Shown here piece by piece: positions 22,373-32,366 of a DNA stretch of 48,542 bases. The stretch is from the NCBI GenBank assembly GCA_016874775.1, contig VGTJ01000016.1, positions 1-48,542 on the forward strand, given 5' to 3'. Each line of letters opens with the position of its first letter. The stretch's first letter is position 1. The stretch comes from Deltaproteobacteria bacterium. GTDB lineage: Bacteria; Desulfobacterota; Binatia; Bin18. The notes beneath the pieces were generated by a model. The model saw only the letters and a list, made by a program, of their open reading frames with translations, did not search any database and was not told the origin of the DNA. The translations under genes and the position numbers were made by a program.

Positions 22373-22802
22373 TAATCTTCGCCCAGCGGCGGGAGCGACA
22401 AGAAAAAGAAAACGCATTGGGCGTGGCCCTGGTTCAGGGCATGGGAAGACTTCGGGGAAAGGTCACAAAGGGCGTGGCTCTCGGTCTGGCGGCAATACTC
22501 CTCCAGGGTATGAAGGTGGACAGATGCCGTTGTCTCGAAGATTACCAAAGTACGGATTTAATAACATCTTCCGGGAAGAGTTTAACATTGTTAATATTGG
22601 CAGCCTCGAACGATTCGATACTGGCTCTGTAGTTGACGCAGCAAAGCTCGTTGAAGTTGGACTAGTGAAAAACACCAAGAAAAAGGTTAAGATCTTAGCG
22701 GATGGGACTCTGACGAAATCGCTGATTGTGAAAGCCCAAGCGTTTAGTAAACAAGCACAGGAAAAAATTGTGTCGCTCGGCGGTACTGCTGAGGTCATCT
22801 GA
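22362..22802 (+). CDS. rplO: 50S ribosomal protein L15
   Basis: A 146-aa late-assembly protein with a glycine- and arginine-rich N-terminal tail (RKRKRIGRGPGSGHGKTSGKGHKG) that threads through 23S rRNA, followed by GGQMPLSRRLPKYGF and a globular C-terminal domain. It overlaps rpmD by 11 nt and ends 2 nt before secY, the standard spc order. Confidence 0.98.
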   Translation: MDLSNLRPAAGATRKRKRIGRGPGSGHGKTSGKGHKGRGSRSGGNTPPGYEGGQMPLSRRLPKYGFNNIFREEFNIVNIGSLERFDTGSVVDAAKLVEVGLVKNTKKKVKILADGTLTKSLIVKAQAFSKQAQEKIVSLGGTAEVI

Positions 22803-22804
22803 CA

Positions 22805-24127
22805 ATGCTTGAAGGTTTTCAAAACGCAACGAAAATAGTAGAGCTGCGCAAGCGGATCTTCTTTACATTCGCGTTACTCGCTATCTACCGTATCGGCGTT
22901 GCGATCCCTACGCCGGGCATTGATGGGCAAGCGCTTGCCAACTTTTTCGAGCAAGCACGCAATACCGTCTTTGGCCTGGTTAATCTTTTCTCAGGAGGAG
23001 CGCTTGAGCGCTTTTCTATCTTTGCGCTGGGCATCATGCCCTATATTAGCGCATCGATTATCCTTCAGCTTTTAACCGTCGTCTTACCTCCATTGGAGCG
23101 GTTGTCGAAAGAGGGAGAGTTAGGGCGAAGAAAAATTACTCAATATACACGGTACAGCACGATCGCCTTAGCGCTATTACAAGGGCTTTTCATTAGCATG
23201 GGACTGGAGCAAATTAGTACCCCCAGCGGCGGGTCAGTAGTCTACAATCCTGGCTGGGAATTCCGTCTGATGACAGTGATTACCCTAACTGCAGGGACCG
23301 CGTTCATCATGTGGCTTGGCGAACAGATTACTGAACGCGGCATTGGTAATGGTATCTCGCTTATCATTTTTGCTGGTATTGTCGCGAGTATTCCTTCAGC
23401 CATTACGTCGACGATGGAATTCGTTCGAGAGGGCGAACTAAGTATCTTTATTGTCCTCCTGCTTCTTGTGTTAATGGTTGCCGTTGTTGCGGCCGTGATT
23501 GTCATGGAGCGAGGCCATCGACGTATTCCGGTACAATACGCCAAACGCGTAGTTGGGCGGCGAGTCTATGGTGGTCAAACTTCGCACCTGCCATTGAAAA
23601 TTAACACGGCTGGCGTGATTCCGCCGATTTTTGCATCCTCTGTCCTCGTTTTTCCTGCGACTATTGCGGGATTTTCTGATGCTCCGTGGTTGAAATCTAT
23701 GGGCGACGCTTTGACCCCCGGAAACTGGATGTATGAAATCCTGTACGTCGCGATGATCATTTTCTTTTGTTACTTCTACACGGCAGTTGTCTTTAATCCT
23801 GTGGATGTTGCCGACAACATGAAGAAGAATGGTGGCTTTATACCCGGCATTAGACCTGGACAGCGGACTGCTGAATATATGGACCGTATCCTCAGCCGTA
23901 TCACATTAAGTGGCGCAATTTATATCTCGCTCGTCTGTGTATTGCCAACGCTGCTGATCGGCTCTTTGAATGTGCCATTCTTCTTTGGTGGCACAGCATT
24001 GCTGATTGTTGTTGGTGTTGCACTTGATACGGTAGCGCAAATTGAGACGCAAATCATTGCGCGTAATTACGAAGGATTTATGAAACGTGGACGGTTGCGG
24101 GGACGCACGCCTGGGAGGATGAACTGA
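22805..24127 (+). CDS. secY: Preprotein translocase subunit SecY
   Basis: A 440-aa channel subunit of the Sec translocon with ten hydrophobic spans. It shows the N-terminal cytoplasmic segment ending RIFFTFALLAIYRIGVAIPTPG, the plug region FSGGALERFSIFALGIMPYISASII, GNGISLIIFAGIVASIP, and the C-terminal cytoplasmic loop YEGFMKRGRLRGR. It works with SecE, encoded at 438. It overlaps the adk start by one base. Confidence 0.98.
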   Translation: MLEGFQNATKIVELRKRIFFTFALLAIYRIGVAIPTPGIDGQALANFFEQARNTVFGLVNLFSGGALERFSIFALGIMPYISASIILQLLTVVLPPLERLSKEGELGRRKITQYTRYSTIALALLQGLFISMGLEQISTPSGGSVVYNPGWEFRLMTVITLTAGTAFIMWLGEQITERGIGNGISLIIFAGIVASIPSAITSTMEFVREGELSIFIVLLLLVLMVAVVAAVIVMERGHRRIPVQYAKRVVGRRVYGGQTSHLPLKINTAGVIPPIFASSVLVFPATIAGFSDAPWLKSMGDALTPGNWMYEILYVAMIIFFCYFYTAVVFNPVDVADNMKKNGGFIPGIRPGQRTAEYMDRILSRITLSGAIYISLVCVLPTLLIGSLNVPFFFGGTALLIVVGVALDTVAQIETQIIARNYEGFMKRGRLRGRTPGRMN

Positions 24128-24792
24128 TGCGCATTGTACTAGTCGGTCCCCCTGGTGCTGGAAAGGGGACACAAGCGCGAGTCCTGCAGGGAACCTTTGG
24201 CATCCCACAAATCTCGACTGGTGACCTTCTGCGTGAAGCGGTAAAAGCCGGAACTCCGCTCGGTAAACAAGCACAGGGATTCATGGATAAAGGCGAGTTG
24301 GTTCCCGATCAACTTGTGACAGACCTCGTCGCAGAACGCATCCAAAAGCCAGACTGTACCCCTGGATTCTTGCTTGATGGTTTTCCTCGCACCATCGCCC
24401 AGGCTGACGCGCTGAGTAAGGAGCTTGTGCGACACAACCAACGTCTTGACGCGGTTGTGAGTATTGTGGTTCCGCGGGGCGATCTTTTCGCTCGCCTCGG
24501 GGGACGCTGGGTTTGTCGGTCGTGTCAGGCGATGTATCACGAATTGTTTAGTCCACCGAAGAAAACTGGGATGTGTGATACCTGTCAGGGAGAGTTGTAT
24601 CAGCGTAATGATGATAAGGCAGAAACTGTTAACGCTAGGTTAGAAGTGTACGAACGATCGACGGCTCCGTTGCTCTCGTATTATCGACAGGGTTCACTCT
24701 TGCATGACATTAATGGTACTGGGAAACCTGAAGAAGTATTGGATCGGATTACAAAAACAATTAAAAGCCTAAAACCTGCAGCTGTCTCATGA
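24127..24792 (+). CDS. adk: Adenylate kinase
   Basis: A 221-aa long-form adenylate kinase (ATP + AMP = 2 ADP). The P-loop is GPPGAGKGTQ (7-16), the AMP site includes STGDLLREAVKAGTPLG, and FLLDGFPRT is intact. The LID has four cysteines (C130, C133, C150, C153), so it is the zinc-binding type, unlike E. coli Adk. It sits between secY and map, overlapping both by a few bases. Confidence 0.98.
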   Translation: MRIVLVGPPGAGKGTQARVLQGTFGIPQISTGDLLREAVKAGTPLGKQAQGFMDKGELVPDQLVTDLVAERIQKPDCTPGFLLDGFPRTIAQADALSKELVRHNQRLDAVVSIVVPRGDLFARLGGRWVCRSCQAMYHELFSPPKKTGMCDTCQGELYQRNDDKAETVNARLEVYERSTAPLLSYYRQGSLLHDINGTGKPEEVLDRITKTIKSLKPAAVS

Positions 24793-25556
24793 TCTTCCTT
24801 AAATCTCCCCAGGAAGTCGAGATTATGAGTACTGCGAATCGTATCGTCAGTGAAATCCTGGCGGAGTTGCGGGAAAATATCCGTCCCGGCATTACAACAG
24901 GGGAGATTGACCGGGTCGCTTCTGATCTGATCAAGAAGAAAGGTGCCCGCTCTGCCTTCAAAGGATATCAGATGCGTAACGGGACCGTGCCGTTCCCCGC
25001 GACCATCTGTATCTCGCTGAACGACGAGGTGGTACATGGCATTCCTTCCGCACAACGTACCATCCGAGAAGGAGATGTCGTCAGTCTCGATTTTGGTGTG
25101 ATTTATCGCGATTTTTATGGCGATGCGGCGGTTACGTTCGCCCTTGGTCGCGTGGAAGAGAAGGCGAAGCGATTAATTGAAACGACCGCAGCAGCTTTAG
25201 AAGAAGGAATTGCCCAGGCTCAAGTGGGAAGTCGGTTGGGAAATATCTCTGCAGCAATTCAAGAGCGTGTAGAAAAAGACGGGTTTTCCGTGGTACGTGA
25301 GTTTGTTGGGCATGGTGTTGGTCGACGACTACACGAAGATCCGCCAGTACCAAACTACGGTGCTCCTGGTCGAGGCGTACGCCTACGCGAAGGCATGGTG
25401 ATTGCCATTGAACCTATGGTTAACGCTGGCCAAGCGGATGTCATGCTGAAGAGTGATGGATGGACGGCCGTGACAAAGGATGGCAGTTTGTCTGCACATT
25501 TTGAACACTCAGTGGCGATTACCGAGAAAGGACCACAAGTTCTTTCTCGGTTATGA
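24789..25556 (+). CDS. map: Methionine aminopeptidase, type I
   Basis: A 255-aa enzyme removing the initiator Met from nascent proteins. The five metal ligands of the family are in place: D101 and D112 (in SLDFGVIYRDFYGDAAV), H175 (GHGVGRRLHEDP), E208 (AIEPMV) and E239 (FEHSVA). The start overlaps the adk stop (ATGA). infA normally lies between map and rpmJ in this cluster but is not seen here. Confidence 0.98.
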   Translation: MIFLKSPQEVEIMSTANRIVSEILAELRENIRPGITTGEIDRVASDLIKKKGARSAFKGYQMRNGTVPFPATICISLNDEVVHGIPSAQRTIREGDVVSLDFGVIYRDFYGDAAVTFALGRVEEKAKRLIETTAAALEEGIAQAQVGSRLGNISAAIQERVEKDGFSVVREFVGHGVGRRLHEDPPVPNYGAPGRGVRLREGMVIAIEPMVNAGQADVMLKSDGWTAVTKDGSLSAHFEHSVAITEKGPQVLSRL

Positions 25557-25579
25557 AGTAATGTACGAGGGATAGATCT

Positions 25580-25693
25580 ATGAAAGTCAGGGCTTCTGTG
25601 AAACAAATCTGTCGCAAATGTAAGATCATTCGCCGGGCCGGCGTGATTCGCGTCATCTGCGAGAATCCGCGCCATAAACAACGACAAGGCTAA
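25580..25693 (+). CDS. rpmJ: 50S ribosomal protein L36
   Basis: A 37-aa L36, the smallest ribosomal protein. It reads [16 protein letters not shown] and ends NPRHKQRQG. The zinc ligands C11, C14, C27 and H32 are all present (C+ form). It starts 23 nt after map and precedes rpsM by 36 nt. Confidence 0.96.
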   Translation: MKVRASVKQICRKCKIIRRAGVIRVICENPRHKQRQG

Positions 25694-25729
25694 TGCTCCC
25701 ACACAGGTGAACCGGAGCGGAGGAAACGT

Positions 25730-26110
25730 ATGGCACGTATCGCAGGTATTGAATTGCCACGTAATAAGCGGTCAGAAATCGCGCTCACTTACATCTATGG
25801 CATCGGCAGAACGACGGCAGTGCGGATCTTAACCGAAGCCGGAGTGAATATTGGCAAGAAAACAGATGATCTGACAGATGAAGAAGTCGTTAGCATTCGT
25901 CGAGTCATTGACCAATCGTATCGAGTCGAAGGAGATTTGCGACGCGACATCACGGCCTCTATTAAGCGCCATCTCGATATCGGTTCCTATCGTGGACTAC
26001 GGCATCGTAAGAATCTGCCAGTGCGAGGGCAACGGACACGAACCAATTCGCGTACTCGCAAGGGGCCACGACGTACCGTTGCCGGTAAGAAGCAAGCTCC
26101 GACGAAGTAA
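25730..26110 (+). CDS. rpsM: 30S ribosomal protein S13
   Basis: A 126-aa 30S head protein forming intersubunit bridge B1 and contacting P-site tRNA with its basic tail. Features: [31 protein letters not shown], then [31 protein letters not shown]. The tail ends [19 protein letters not shown] precedes the ATG. It opens the alpha operon rpsM-rpsK-rpsD-rpoA-rplQ. Confidence 0.98.
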   Translation: MARIAGIELPRNKRSEIALTYIYGIGRTTAVRILTEAGVNIGKKTDDLTDEEVVSIRRVIDQSYRVEGDLRRDITASIKRHLDIGSYRGLRHRKNLPVRGQRTRTNSRTRKGPRRTVAGKKQAPTK

Positions 26111-26138
26111 ACTGACGAGAACATAGAGGAGAGAGTTC

Positions 26139-26546
26139 ATGGCGAAAGCGGCAGCGGCTGAACGTGCATCGGCACCACGAAAAAAGAAAACCCGCAAGGC
26201 AATTCCTGAAGGAGTGGTGTGCATTCATTCGACATTCAATAATACGATTGTGAGTATTACTGACCCACAAGGAAATGTGATTGCGTGGGCAAGTGCTGGA
26301 ACGGTTGGCTTTAAAGGATCACGGAAGGGAACACCATTTGCTGCTCAAGTCGCAGCAGAAAGTGCCGCCCGTAAAGCCGCAGATGCAGGTATGCGCAATG
26401 TCCAAGTCCACGTCAAAGGCCCAGGCGCTGGGCGAGAGTCTGCGTTACGGTCTCTACAAGCTGCCGGGTTTGCGATTAATGTCATTCGTGACGTAACCCC
26501 TATCCCTCACAATGGATGTCGTCCGCCAAAGCGTAGACGTGTCTGA
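26139..26546 (+). CDS. rpsK: 30S ribosomal protein S11
   Basis: A 135-aa platform protein near the mRNA exit and Shine-Dalgarno helix. An Ala/Lys-rich N-terminus is followed by [40 protein letters not shown] and the C-terminal [32 protein letters not shown] precedes the ATG. Length is normal. Confidence 0.98.
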   Translation: MAKAAAAERASAPRKKKTRKAIPEGVVCIHSTFNNTIVSITDPQGNVIAWASAGTVGFKGSRKGTPFAAQVAAESAARKAADAGMRNVQVHVKGPGAGRESALRSLQAAGFAINVIRDVTPIPHNGCRPPKRRRV

Positions 26547-26618
26547 TCACTGAGGCGGTGTTACTCTTTTGGGGAAATTCAGTACGATAGTCAGGGAACA
26601 GGAAAAGCAGGAGGTTTT

Positions 26619-27251
26619 GTGGCTCGCAACATCGGTCCGGTCTGCCGGATGTGTCGGCGCGAAGGAATTAAGCTCTTTCTCAAAGGAGAGCGCTGCTATA
26701 CCGACAAGTGCGCCATCGAGAGGAGGGCATACCCTCCTGGTCAGCATGGGCAAGGACGTGGAAGAAAGGCAACTGAGTACAGCGTACAGTTGCGGGAAAA
26801 ACAGAAACTCCGTCGTATCTACGGTATGCTGGAAGTTCCCTTCCGCCGATTCCTTGGTTTGGCTGAACGGCGCAAAGGAATTACCGGCGAGAATCTTGTC
26901 TCGTTGCTTGAGCAGCGCCTCGACAACATGGTGTACCGCATGGGGTTCGCTACCTCTCGCGCAGAGGCCCGGCAATTAGTACGACATGGACATTTTCTCG
27001 TGAATCAACGCCGGGTGACTATTCCTTCATACCTTGTCAATTCAGGCGATGAAGTGCAAGTGAAAGAAGCAAGCCGTAAGATCGCGCGGATTCAAGAGTC
27101 TGTTGACCTTGCTCAACGTCGTGGAGTACCGGAATGGCTAGAAGTGAACAAAGATACGTTCACTGGCCGGGTCCGATCGTTACCAACCCGCGAGCAGTTG
27201 AATCTACCGGTTAATGAGCAGCTTATTGTCGAATTGTATTCGAAAGTGTAA
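26619..27251 (+). CDS. rpsD: 30S ribosomal protein S4
   Basis: A 210-aa primary 16S rRNA-binding protein. It is also the usual translational repressor of the alpha operon. It starts with GTG at 26619 behind GCAGGAGGTTTT. The N-terminal zinc site is C9/C12/C26/C31, a form E. coli S4 lacks. The S4 RNA-binding domain is around [30 protein letters not shown]. It has typical length and ends in ELYSKV. Confidence 0.98.
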   Translation: MARNIGPVCRMCRREGIKLFLKGERCYTDKCAIERRAYPPGQHGQGRGRKATEYSVQLREKQKLRRIYGMLEVPFRRFLGLAERRKGITGENLVSLLEQRLDNMVYRMGFATSRAEARQLVRHGHFLVNQRRVTIPSYLVNSGDEVQVKEASRKIARIQESVDLAQRRGVPEWLEVNKDTFTGRVRSLPTREQLNLPVNEQLIVELYSKV

Positions 27252-27300
27252 TGCTGGTTCGGTACTCTGGGGATGATGAGTACTGGGAAGAGGGAGCAGG

Positions 27301-28323
27301 ATGCAAGACAGTTGGCGTGACCTAATTAAACCCAAGGCCTTGGAGGTTGAAGGGAAGACGCTCACTTCGACATATGGTCGGTTTGTTGGAGAACCGTTCG
27401 AACGTGGATTTGGGACGACGTTAGGAACTTCACTCAGACGTGTGCTACTGTCTTCTCTGCCTGGGGCTGCGATCACCAAAGTCAAAATTCGCGATGTGTT
27501 ACACGAGTTTTCCACCATCGCTGGTGTCACCGAAGATGTGACCGATATTCTGCTGAATCTGAAGGAAATCCGTTTCCGGTTACGTGAGAGCGACGCTGAA
27601 GCAGTGCGTCTTGATTTACGTGGTGAACGCCGGGTTGTAGCTGGCGATCTCACAGTGGGACCGCACGTTGATATCCTCAATCCTGAAGTGCACCTTGCTA
27701 CCCTTGGCAAGGGCGCCCGCCTTGAAATTGAAGCTTCGATTCGACGTGGGCGTGGTTACATCACTGCTGAACGCCATAAAGCTATGGATGAAAGCCCGGT
27801 AGGCACTATTTTCCTTGATGCGGCTTTTTCTCCTGTTCGTAAAGTGAATTTTACCGTTACCAATGCCAGGGTTGGGCAACGAACAGACTACGAGCGACTA
27901 ACCCTGGAGGTATGGACCGATGGGAGTATTCGTCCGGATGAAGCAGTAACAGATGCCGCACGGGTTCTCCAGGATCAACTAGGGATCTTTGTCAGTACGC
28001 CGGAAGAGAGCGAGCGCCCCTTTGAGGTGCGTGAGGAAATCCCAGTACCGCAGAGTACGAACCTCTTCCGTCCCATCGAAGAACTGAACTTTTCTGTACG
28101 TTCAGCGAATTGTTTGCAGAGCGCAGACATTCGTTACATCGGCGAGTTGGTACAGAAAACGGAAGGGGCTCTTCTCAAGACCAAGAATTTTGGCCGCAAA
28201 TCTTTAAATGAAATTAAGGAAGCTTTGCAGTCGATGGGATTGGAATTGGGAATGCGGATTGATAATTATCCTTCGCGCGAAGAACTTGAGCGACTCCGTG
28301 CTGCCGCAGAGGTAAGCCAATAA
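27301..28323 (+). CDS. rpoA: RNA polymerase alpha subunit
   Basis: A 340-aa alpha subunit. The N-terminal domain (about 1-235) that dimerises and holds beta and beta' shows [26 protein letters not shown] linker leads to the C-terminal domain (about 255-330) with [13 protein letters not shown] and [24 protein letters not shown], which binds UP elements and activators. GGGAGCAGG precedes the ATG. It follows rpsD by 49 nt and precedes rplQ by 24 nt. Confidence 0.98.
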   Translation: MQDSWRDLIKPKALEVEGKTLTSTYGRFVGEPFERGFGTTLGTSLRRVLLSSLPGAAITKVKIRDVLHEFSTIAGVTEDVTDILLNLKEIRFRLRESDAEAVRLDLRGERRVVAGDLTVGPHVDILNPEVHLATLGKGARLEIEASIRRGRGYITAERHKAMDESPVGTIFLDAAFSPVRKVNFTVTNARVGQRTDYERLTLEVWTDGSIRPDEAVTDAARVLQDQLGIFVSTPEESERPFEVREEIPVPQSTNLFRPIEELNFSVRSANCLQSADIRYIGELVQKTEGALLKTKNFGRKSLNEIKEALQSMGLELGMRIDNYPSREELERLRAAAEVSQ

Positions 28324-28347
28324 CGATTTGATAGAAGAGAAGTAATT

Positions 28348-28752
28348 ATGCGACATCTTAAAGATGGACGAAAACTGAACCGCAGTGCAGCGCACCGCAA
28401 GGCGCTCATGCGTAACCTCGTGAAGGCTTTACTCCTGCGAGAACAGATTCGTACGACGGATGCCAAAGCAAAAGAACTCCGCCGTTGGGCTGATAGAATT
28501 GTCACGCTAGGAAAACGCAATACTGTCCATGCCCGTCGTTTGGCCTTTGCCTATCTTGGTAGCAGAGCGCTTGTCCACCGCCTGTTCGATGAGGTTGCTC
28601 CACGCTTTCAAGGGCGCGCTGGTGGTTATACCCGAGTGTTGAAAATTGGTATCCGACGAGGCGATGCCGCGCCACTGTCGATTGTTGAATTCACCGAACG
28701 CGGAGAGAAAAAGACAAAGGCTGAAGGAGCTGGAAGCCAACAGACTTCATAG
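28348..28752 (+). CDS. rplQ: 50S ribosomal protein L17
   Basis: A 134-aa protein close to the exit tunnel. Family features: [47 protein letters not shown] and [24 protein letters not shown]. The C-terminal Lys/Glu/Gly extension is short. It is the last gene of the ribosomal run. A hairpin terminator follows within 40 nt. Confidence 0.98.
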   Translation: MRHLKDGRKLNRSAAHRKALMRNLVKALLLREQIRTTDAKAKELRRWADRIVTLGKRNTVHARRLAFAYLGSRALVHRLFDEVAPRFQGRAGGYTRVLKIGIRRGDAAPLSIVEFTERGEKKTKAEGAGSQQTS

Positions 28753-28782
28753 ACAACATTCTGACACCTGGACTTCTGTATG

Positions 28783-28821
28783 AAGGGGGAGCGCTGTTTA
28801 TCGGCCTCCCCCTTCGCTTTT
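28783..28821 (+). terminator. Rho-independent-type terminator after rplQ
   Basis: A perfect 9-bp stem AAGGGGGAG (28783-28791) and CTCCCCCTT (28806-28814) with a 14-nt loop is followed by CGCTTTTG. The short T-run makes it a moderate intrinsic terminator. Its place between the ribosomal run and the SPOR gene fits the end of a long transcription unit. The remaining gap up to 28966 shows nothing else that can be named. Confidence 0.75.
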
Positions 28822-28966
28822 GGGGCAACTGTGACTGCATTTGAAGATGCCGCAAGAAAAAAGCGTGACGAGACGAAAAAGTCATGCTAAATGAAGGAGG
28901 AATGCGAAAGAACTAGCTTCCCCCTTTGTGGATTGTGGTAGGTGGGGATGTGGGAGGGGTGTGACA

Positions 28967-29944
28967 ATGACAGGACGGCACTATGGGTTTCGTTTCAATG
29001 GCGTGGAAGGTGGCTTGCTCCTGGGTAGTATATTGCTTGCCTCTTTTTTAATCTTTGTTTCTGGTGTGTATGTAGGGCGGGAGGTTGGGGGACGGAAAGT
29101 GGTCGCTCCTTCTCATGTGGTTCGTGTTCCAATCAGCCCCGTTCCTGACCCGATCGTCACAAGAACAACGCCGACAAGTGAATCCAATGCTGCGGTGCGG
29201 ACTGACGCGACGAGTCAAACGTCAATGACGTGGCCAGTAACAAGCGAGAAATCCGTTTCACCCACGCCCCCGTTACCACGAGCGGAGGTGACTCAGCGTC
29301 CAGCCCAAGAAAAACCGAGGCTCTCGCCGTCAGCTGTCCCCACTCCCGCAACGAAAGAGCCGCGAACGGTTTCATCACTAGTTGTGAAAGAAGACCCGAG
29401 ACCAGCGCGAACGAAACCACCCGCTGAACCTTTCGCTCCGAAGATCCCTGTGGCTGTGGAATCACGGCCAGAAAAAGCGACGACCACAATTGCTGCACGG
29501 ACAGAAAAGCCCAGTCCCACAGTTACTCAACGTGCAGAGAACACCGCGAAGCGACCGACACCAGTGACGGTTGCTCATGTTGAAAGAACCGAGCCACCCG
29601 CTCGGCCTCGATCCGTCGTGGCCGAGGGAAAACGAGCAGAGGATGGCAAGAGTAGTGAAGTAAAGAAGCCACAAGAGATTGCCAAGAAAGTGGCGAAATC
29701 TCCCGCGACTTCGGCATGGCGAGTACAGGTTGGTGCGACGACATATCAAGAAACCGCTCAGGATATGGCGCGGGAACTCCGTGAGTTAGGTTATCGTCCC
29801 TCCGTAAGCAAGGTGCAAATCAACGGCGAGACGCTCTATCGTGTTCGTATCGGCAGTTTTGGGAAACAAGGGGAAGCGGCGGCTACCGTTGGTCGCTTCC
29901 GTCGCGAAGGTCGCTTCTCACAAGCGTACCTGGTGACAGAGTAA
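28967..29944 (+). CDS. SPOR-domain membrane protein (FtsN/DedD-like layout)
   Basis: A 325-aa protein from the ATG at 28967, which has GGGAGGGG upstream. In-frame codons before it are Gly/Arg-rich and not conserved-looking. It has a short cytoplasmic start, one membrane span (about residues 16-36, LLLGSILLASFLIFVSGVYV), and a long Pro/Thr/Lys/Arg-rich linker (about 50-255). A C-terminal SPOR domain (about 258-325, AWRVQVGATTYQE ... LYRVRIGSFGKQGEA) completes it. SPOR domains bind glycan strands stripped of side peptides at division septa, so a role in division or cell-wall work is likely. The linker makes homology beyond SPOR uncertain. trpD follows after 6 nt, so it may share the trp transcript. 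Confidence 0.88.
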   Translation: MTGRHYGFRFNGVEGGLLLGSILLASFLIFVSGVYVGREVGGRKVVAPSHVVRVPISPVPDPIVTRTTPTSESNAAVRTDATSQTSMTWPVTSEKSVSPTPPLPRAEVTQRPAQEKPRLSPSAVPTPATKEPRTVSSLVVKEDPRPARTKPPAEPFAPKIPVAVESRPEKATTTIAARTEKPSPTVTQRAENTAKRPTPVTVAHVERTEPPARPRSVVAEGKRAEDGKSSEVKKPQEIAKKVAKSPATSAWRVQVGATTYQETAQDMARELRELGYRPSVSKVQINGETLYRVRIGSFGKQGEAAATVGRFRREGRFSQAYLVTE

Positions 29945-29950
29945 GGATGT

Positions 29951-30970
29951 ATGACGGTTAGAGAAGCGATTGCTCAGGTTGTGACAGGTCGTGATCTGAC
30001 GGAAGCCGAAATGGCTGCGGTCATGACCGAGATCATGGATGGGCAAGCGACACCAGCGCAGATTGGTGCGCTTCTCACCGCTCTCCATATTAAAGGAGAA
30101 ACCGTCGCTGAGATTACCGGGGCTGCACGCGTCATGCGTGAGTTGGCTGCGAAAGTCCATGCTCCGTCTGCGGTACTCGATACCTGTGGCACTGGTGGTG
30201 ACGGTCGTCATACGTTTAATATTTCTACCGCATCCGCCTTTGTGGCTGCAGCGGCTGGTCTGAGAGTTGCCAAGCACGGTAACCGCGCTATGTCTGGTGC
30301 CGTCGGTGGTGCGGATGTCCTTGAGACTCTTGGGGCTCATGTTGAACTGACGCCCGCCCAGGTCGAGCACTGTCTGCACGAAGTGCACTTTGGTTTCCTC
30401 TTAGCACCAGCCTTCCATCGGGCGATGCGCCATGCCGTTGGTCCTCGTCGCGAGATCGGTATCCGGACGATGTTCAATGTCCTTGGACCGCTGACCAATC
30501 CTGCTGGAGCACGTCACCAACTGTTAGGAGTGTTTGCGCAGCAGTGGGTGACGCCGCTAGCTGAAGCGTTGGGGCGGCTGGGCAGCGTTCATGCGTTAGT
30601 GGTACATGGGGAAGATGGACTCGACGAAATTTCCTTGACTGCGCCGACCGTTGCGGCTGAATGGCGTAACGGTGCTTTGCATACGGCAACCCTGACTCCG
30701 GAAGAGTTCGGTTTCACTCGCTGTTCGTTGGCAGCATTGCAAGTACAAAGCGCCCAAGAATCGGCTGACATCATTCGCGCAATTTTTGCGGGCACCCACG
30801 GCCCTCACCGAGACATCGTGCTCCTCAACGCTGGGGCAGCGTTGTATGCTGGTGATGCCGTTCCCTCTATCGCGGTCGGGGTTGAACGCGCTCGTATGGC
30901 GATTGATAGTGGTTCCGCAGCGCGAACCTTAGAGCGATTTGTGGCTCTGACCCACACAGGAACCGTATGA
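29951..30970 (+). CDS. trpD: Anthranilate phosphoribosyltransferase
   Basis: A 339-aa enzyme transferring phosphoribosyl from PRPP to anthranilate, the second step from chorismate to tryptophan. The family motifs are clear: DTCGTGGDGRHTFNIST (PRPP and Mg site), KHGNRAMSGAVGGADVLE, and the anthranilate region with RREIGIRTMFNVLGPLTNPA. Length is normal. The stop overlaps the trpC start (ATGA). The upstream genes for step one, trpE and trpG, are not in the window. Confidence 0.98.
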   Translation: MTVREAIAQVVTGRDLTEAEMAAVMTEIMDGQATPAQIGALLTALHIKGETVAEITGAARVMRELAAKVHAPSAVLDTCGTGGDGRHTFNISTASAFVAAAAGLRVAKHGNRAMSGAVGGADVLETLGAHVELTPAQVEHCLHEVHFGFLLAPAFHRAMRHAVGPRREIGIRTMFNVLGPLTNPAGARHQLLGVFAQQWVTPLAEALGRLGSVHALVVHGEDGLDEISLTAPTVAAEWRNGALHTATLTPEEFGFTRCSLAALQVQSAQESADIIRAIFAGTHGPHRDIVLLNAGAALYAGDAVPSIAVGVERARMAIDSGSAARTLERFVALTHTGTV

Positions 30971-31749
30971 TTCTCGACGACATTGTAGCGTACAAAAAAA
31001 CTGAACTCGCGACGCAGAAACAACGCGTGTCTCTTCAGCAACTGCAGGATATGCCCCTGTTTCATGCCATGCCATTGCCGTTCACCAAAACACTGCGTGA
31101 GTGGCCTGGGCGCACGATCATTGCTGAGGTGAAAAAAGCTTCGCCTTCAAAAGGTGTGATTCGTGCAGATTTCGAACCGCTTTCTTTAGCGAAAACCTAT
31201 GAAGCCAACGGAGCGGCAGCGATCTCGGTGCTGACGGAAAGTCGGTTCTTTCAGGGGAGCCTCGATTACTTGCGCCTGATTCGTGAACAGGTACGCTGCC
31301 CATTGTTACGCAAAGACTTCCTCTTTGATCCATATCAAGTGTATGAAGCGCGCGCATTCGGGGCGAGCGCCATCCTCTTGATCGTGTCGATCTTATCTGA
31401 TGGGCAAATGAATGAACTGAGTGGCCTCGCTCATGCGCTTGGCCTCGATTGTCTGGTGGAAGTCCACGACGAAGGCGAACTTGAACGTGCCCTTGCCGGT
31501 GGTGCTGAACTGCTTGGCGTCAACAATCGTGATTTGCGCACGTTTCATACCACGATTGAAACCAGCGAACGGTTGGTGCGCCTGGTTCCCAAAGAGACAA
31601 TCGTTGTATCTGAAAGTGGTCTGTCACGGAGTGCGCAGTTGACCCGACTTGAATCACTGGGAGTGAAAGCATTTCTGATCGGTGAAACGTTTATGGCCGC
31701 TCCTGATCCTGGGGGGCCGTTGCGCGGACTGATTCGAGGAGAGCTGTGA
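30967..31749 (+). CDS. trpC: Indole-3-glycerol phosphate synthase
   Basis: A 260-aa monofunctional TIM-barrel enzyme closing the indole ring. Motifs in order: IIAEVKKASPSKGVIR (catalytic Glu and Lys), SVLTESRFFQGSLDYL, PLLRKDFLFDPYQVYEARAFGAS, LGVNNRDLRTF and VSESGLS. It is not fused to trpF, unlike the enterobacterial enzyme. It overlaps trpD by 4 nt and trpF by 4 nt. Confidence 0.98.
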   Translation: MILDDIVAYKKTELATQKQRVSLQQLQDMPLFHAMPLPFTKTLREWPGRTIIAEVKKASPSKGVIRADFEPLSLAKTYEANGAAAISVLTESRFFQGSLDYLRLIREQVRCPLLRKDFLFDPYQVYEARAFGASAILLIVSILSDGQMNELSGLAHALGLDCLVEVHDEGELERALAGGAELLGVNNRDLRTFHTTIETSERLVRLVPKETIVVSESGLSRSAQLTRLESLGVKAFLIGETFMAAPDPGGPLRGLIRGEL

Positions 31750-32366
31750 GCGTTCGGGTGAAGATTTGCGGGGTGACGAGTGTTGATGATGCCCTGCTAG
31801 CGGTCGATCACGGTGCGGATCTCATCGGTCTCAACTTCTACCCTCCAAGCCCTCGTTACGTGTCGCTCGCCACTGCTCACGCTATTCGTGCGGTGTTGCC
31901 AGAGCATGTCCACTGTGTCGGCGTATTCGTCAACGCGGAGCGGGCCCATATTGCTGATCTCTGCAGCCAGTTGCGCTTGCATGCCGTGCAATTTCATGGG
32001 GACGAAACCACTACCGATGTTCAGCACTGGTCATGTATAACGATTAAAGCGCTACGAGTTCCAGTGGATGGGCCATTGCCAGACTGGCAGCAATTTCCGG
32101 TGAATTACCTCCTCCTTGACACTCTCAAGCCTGGACGATACGGGGGAACAGGCGAGCGATTCTCTTGGGAGCGTCTGACGACTCTTCCAGTAGACTGCCG
32201 TAACCGCCTGATTCTTGCCGGTGGACTGACTCCAGAGAATGTGACTGAAGCTGTGCAGGCGGTTCGACCGTGGGCGGTTGATGTTGCCAGTGGAGTTGAG
32301 TCTGCTCCTGGCCGCAAAGATCCAGAAAAAGTACGAGCGTTTATTACCAATGCCAAGACAACCTGA
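31746..32366 (+). CDS. trpF: Phosphoribosylanthranilate isomerase
   Basis: A 206-aa TIM-barrel isomerase for the Amadori step between trpD and trpC products. It starts with GTG (overlapping trpC by 4 nt). The catalytic Cys is C8 in VKICGVT. Other motifs: [55 protein letters not shown] and [14 protein letters not shown]. It overlaps the start of trpB by 17 nt. Confidence 0.97.
   Translation: MSVRVKICGVTSVDDALLAVDHGADLIGLNFYPPSPRYVSLATAHAIRAVLPEHVHCVGVFVNAERAHIADLCSQLRLHAVQFHGDETTTDVQHWSCITIKALRVPVDGPLPDWQQFPVNYLLLDTLKPGRYGGTGERFSWERLTTLPVDCRNRLILAGGLTPENVTEAVQAVRPWAVDVASGVESAPGRKDPEKVRAFITNAKTT

Noticed and set aside
28783-28821. Hairpin after rplQ as a riboswitch for the SPOR gene
   Set aside because: Too short and simple. 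A plain intrinsic terminator explains it.
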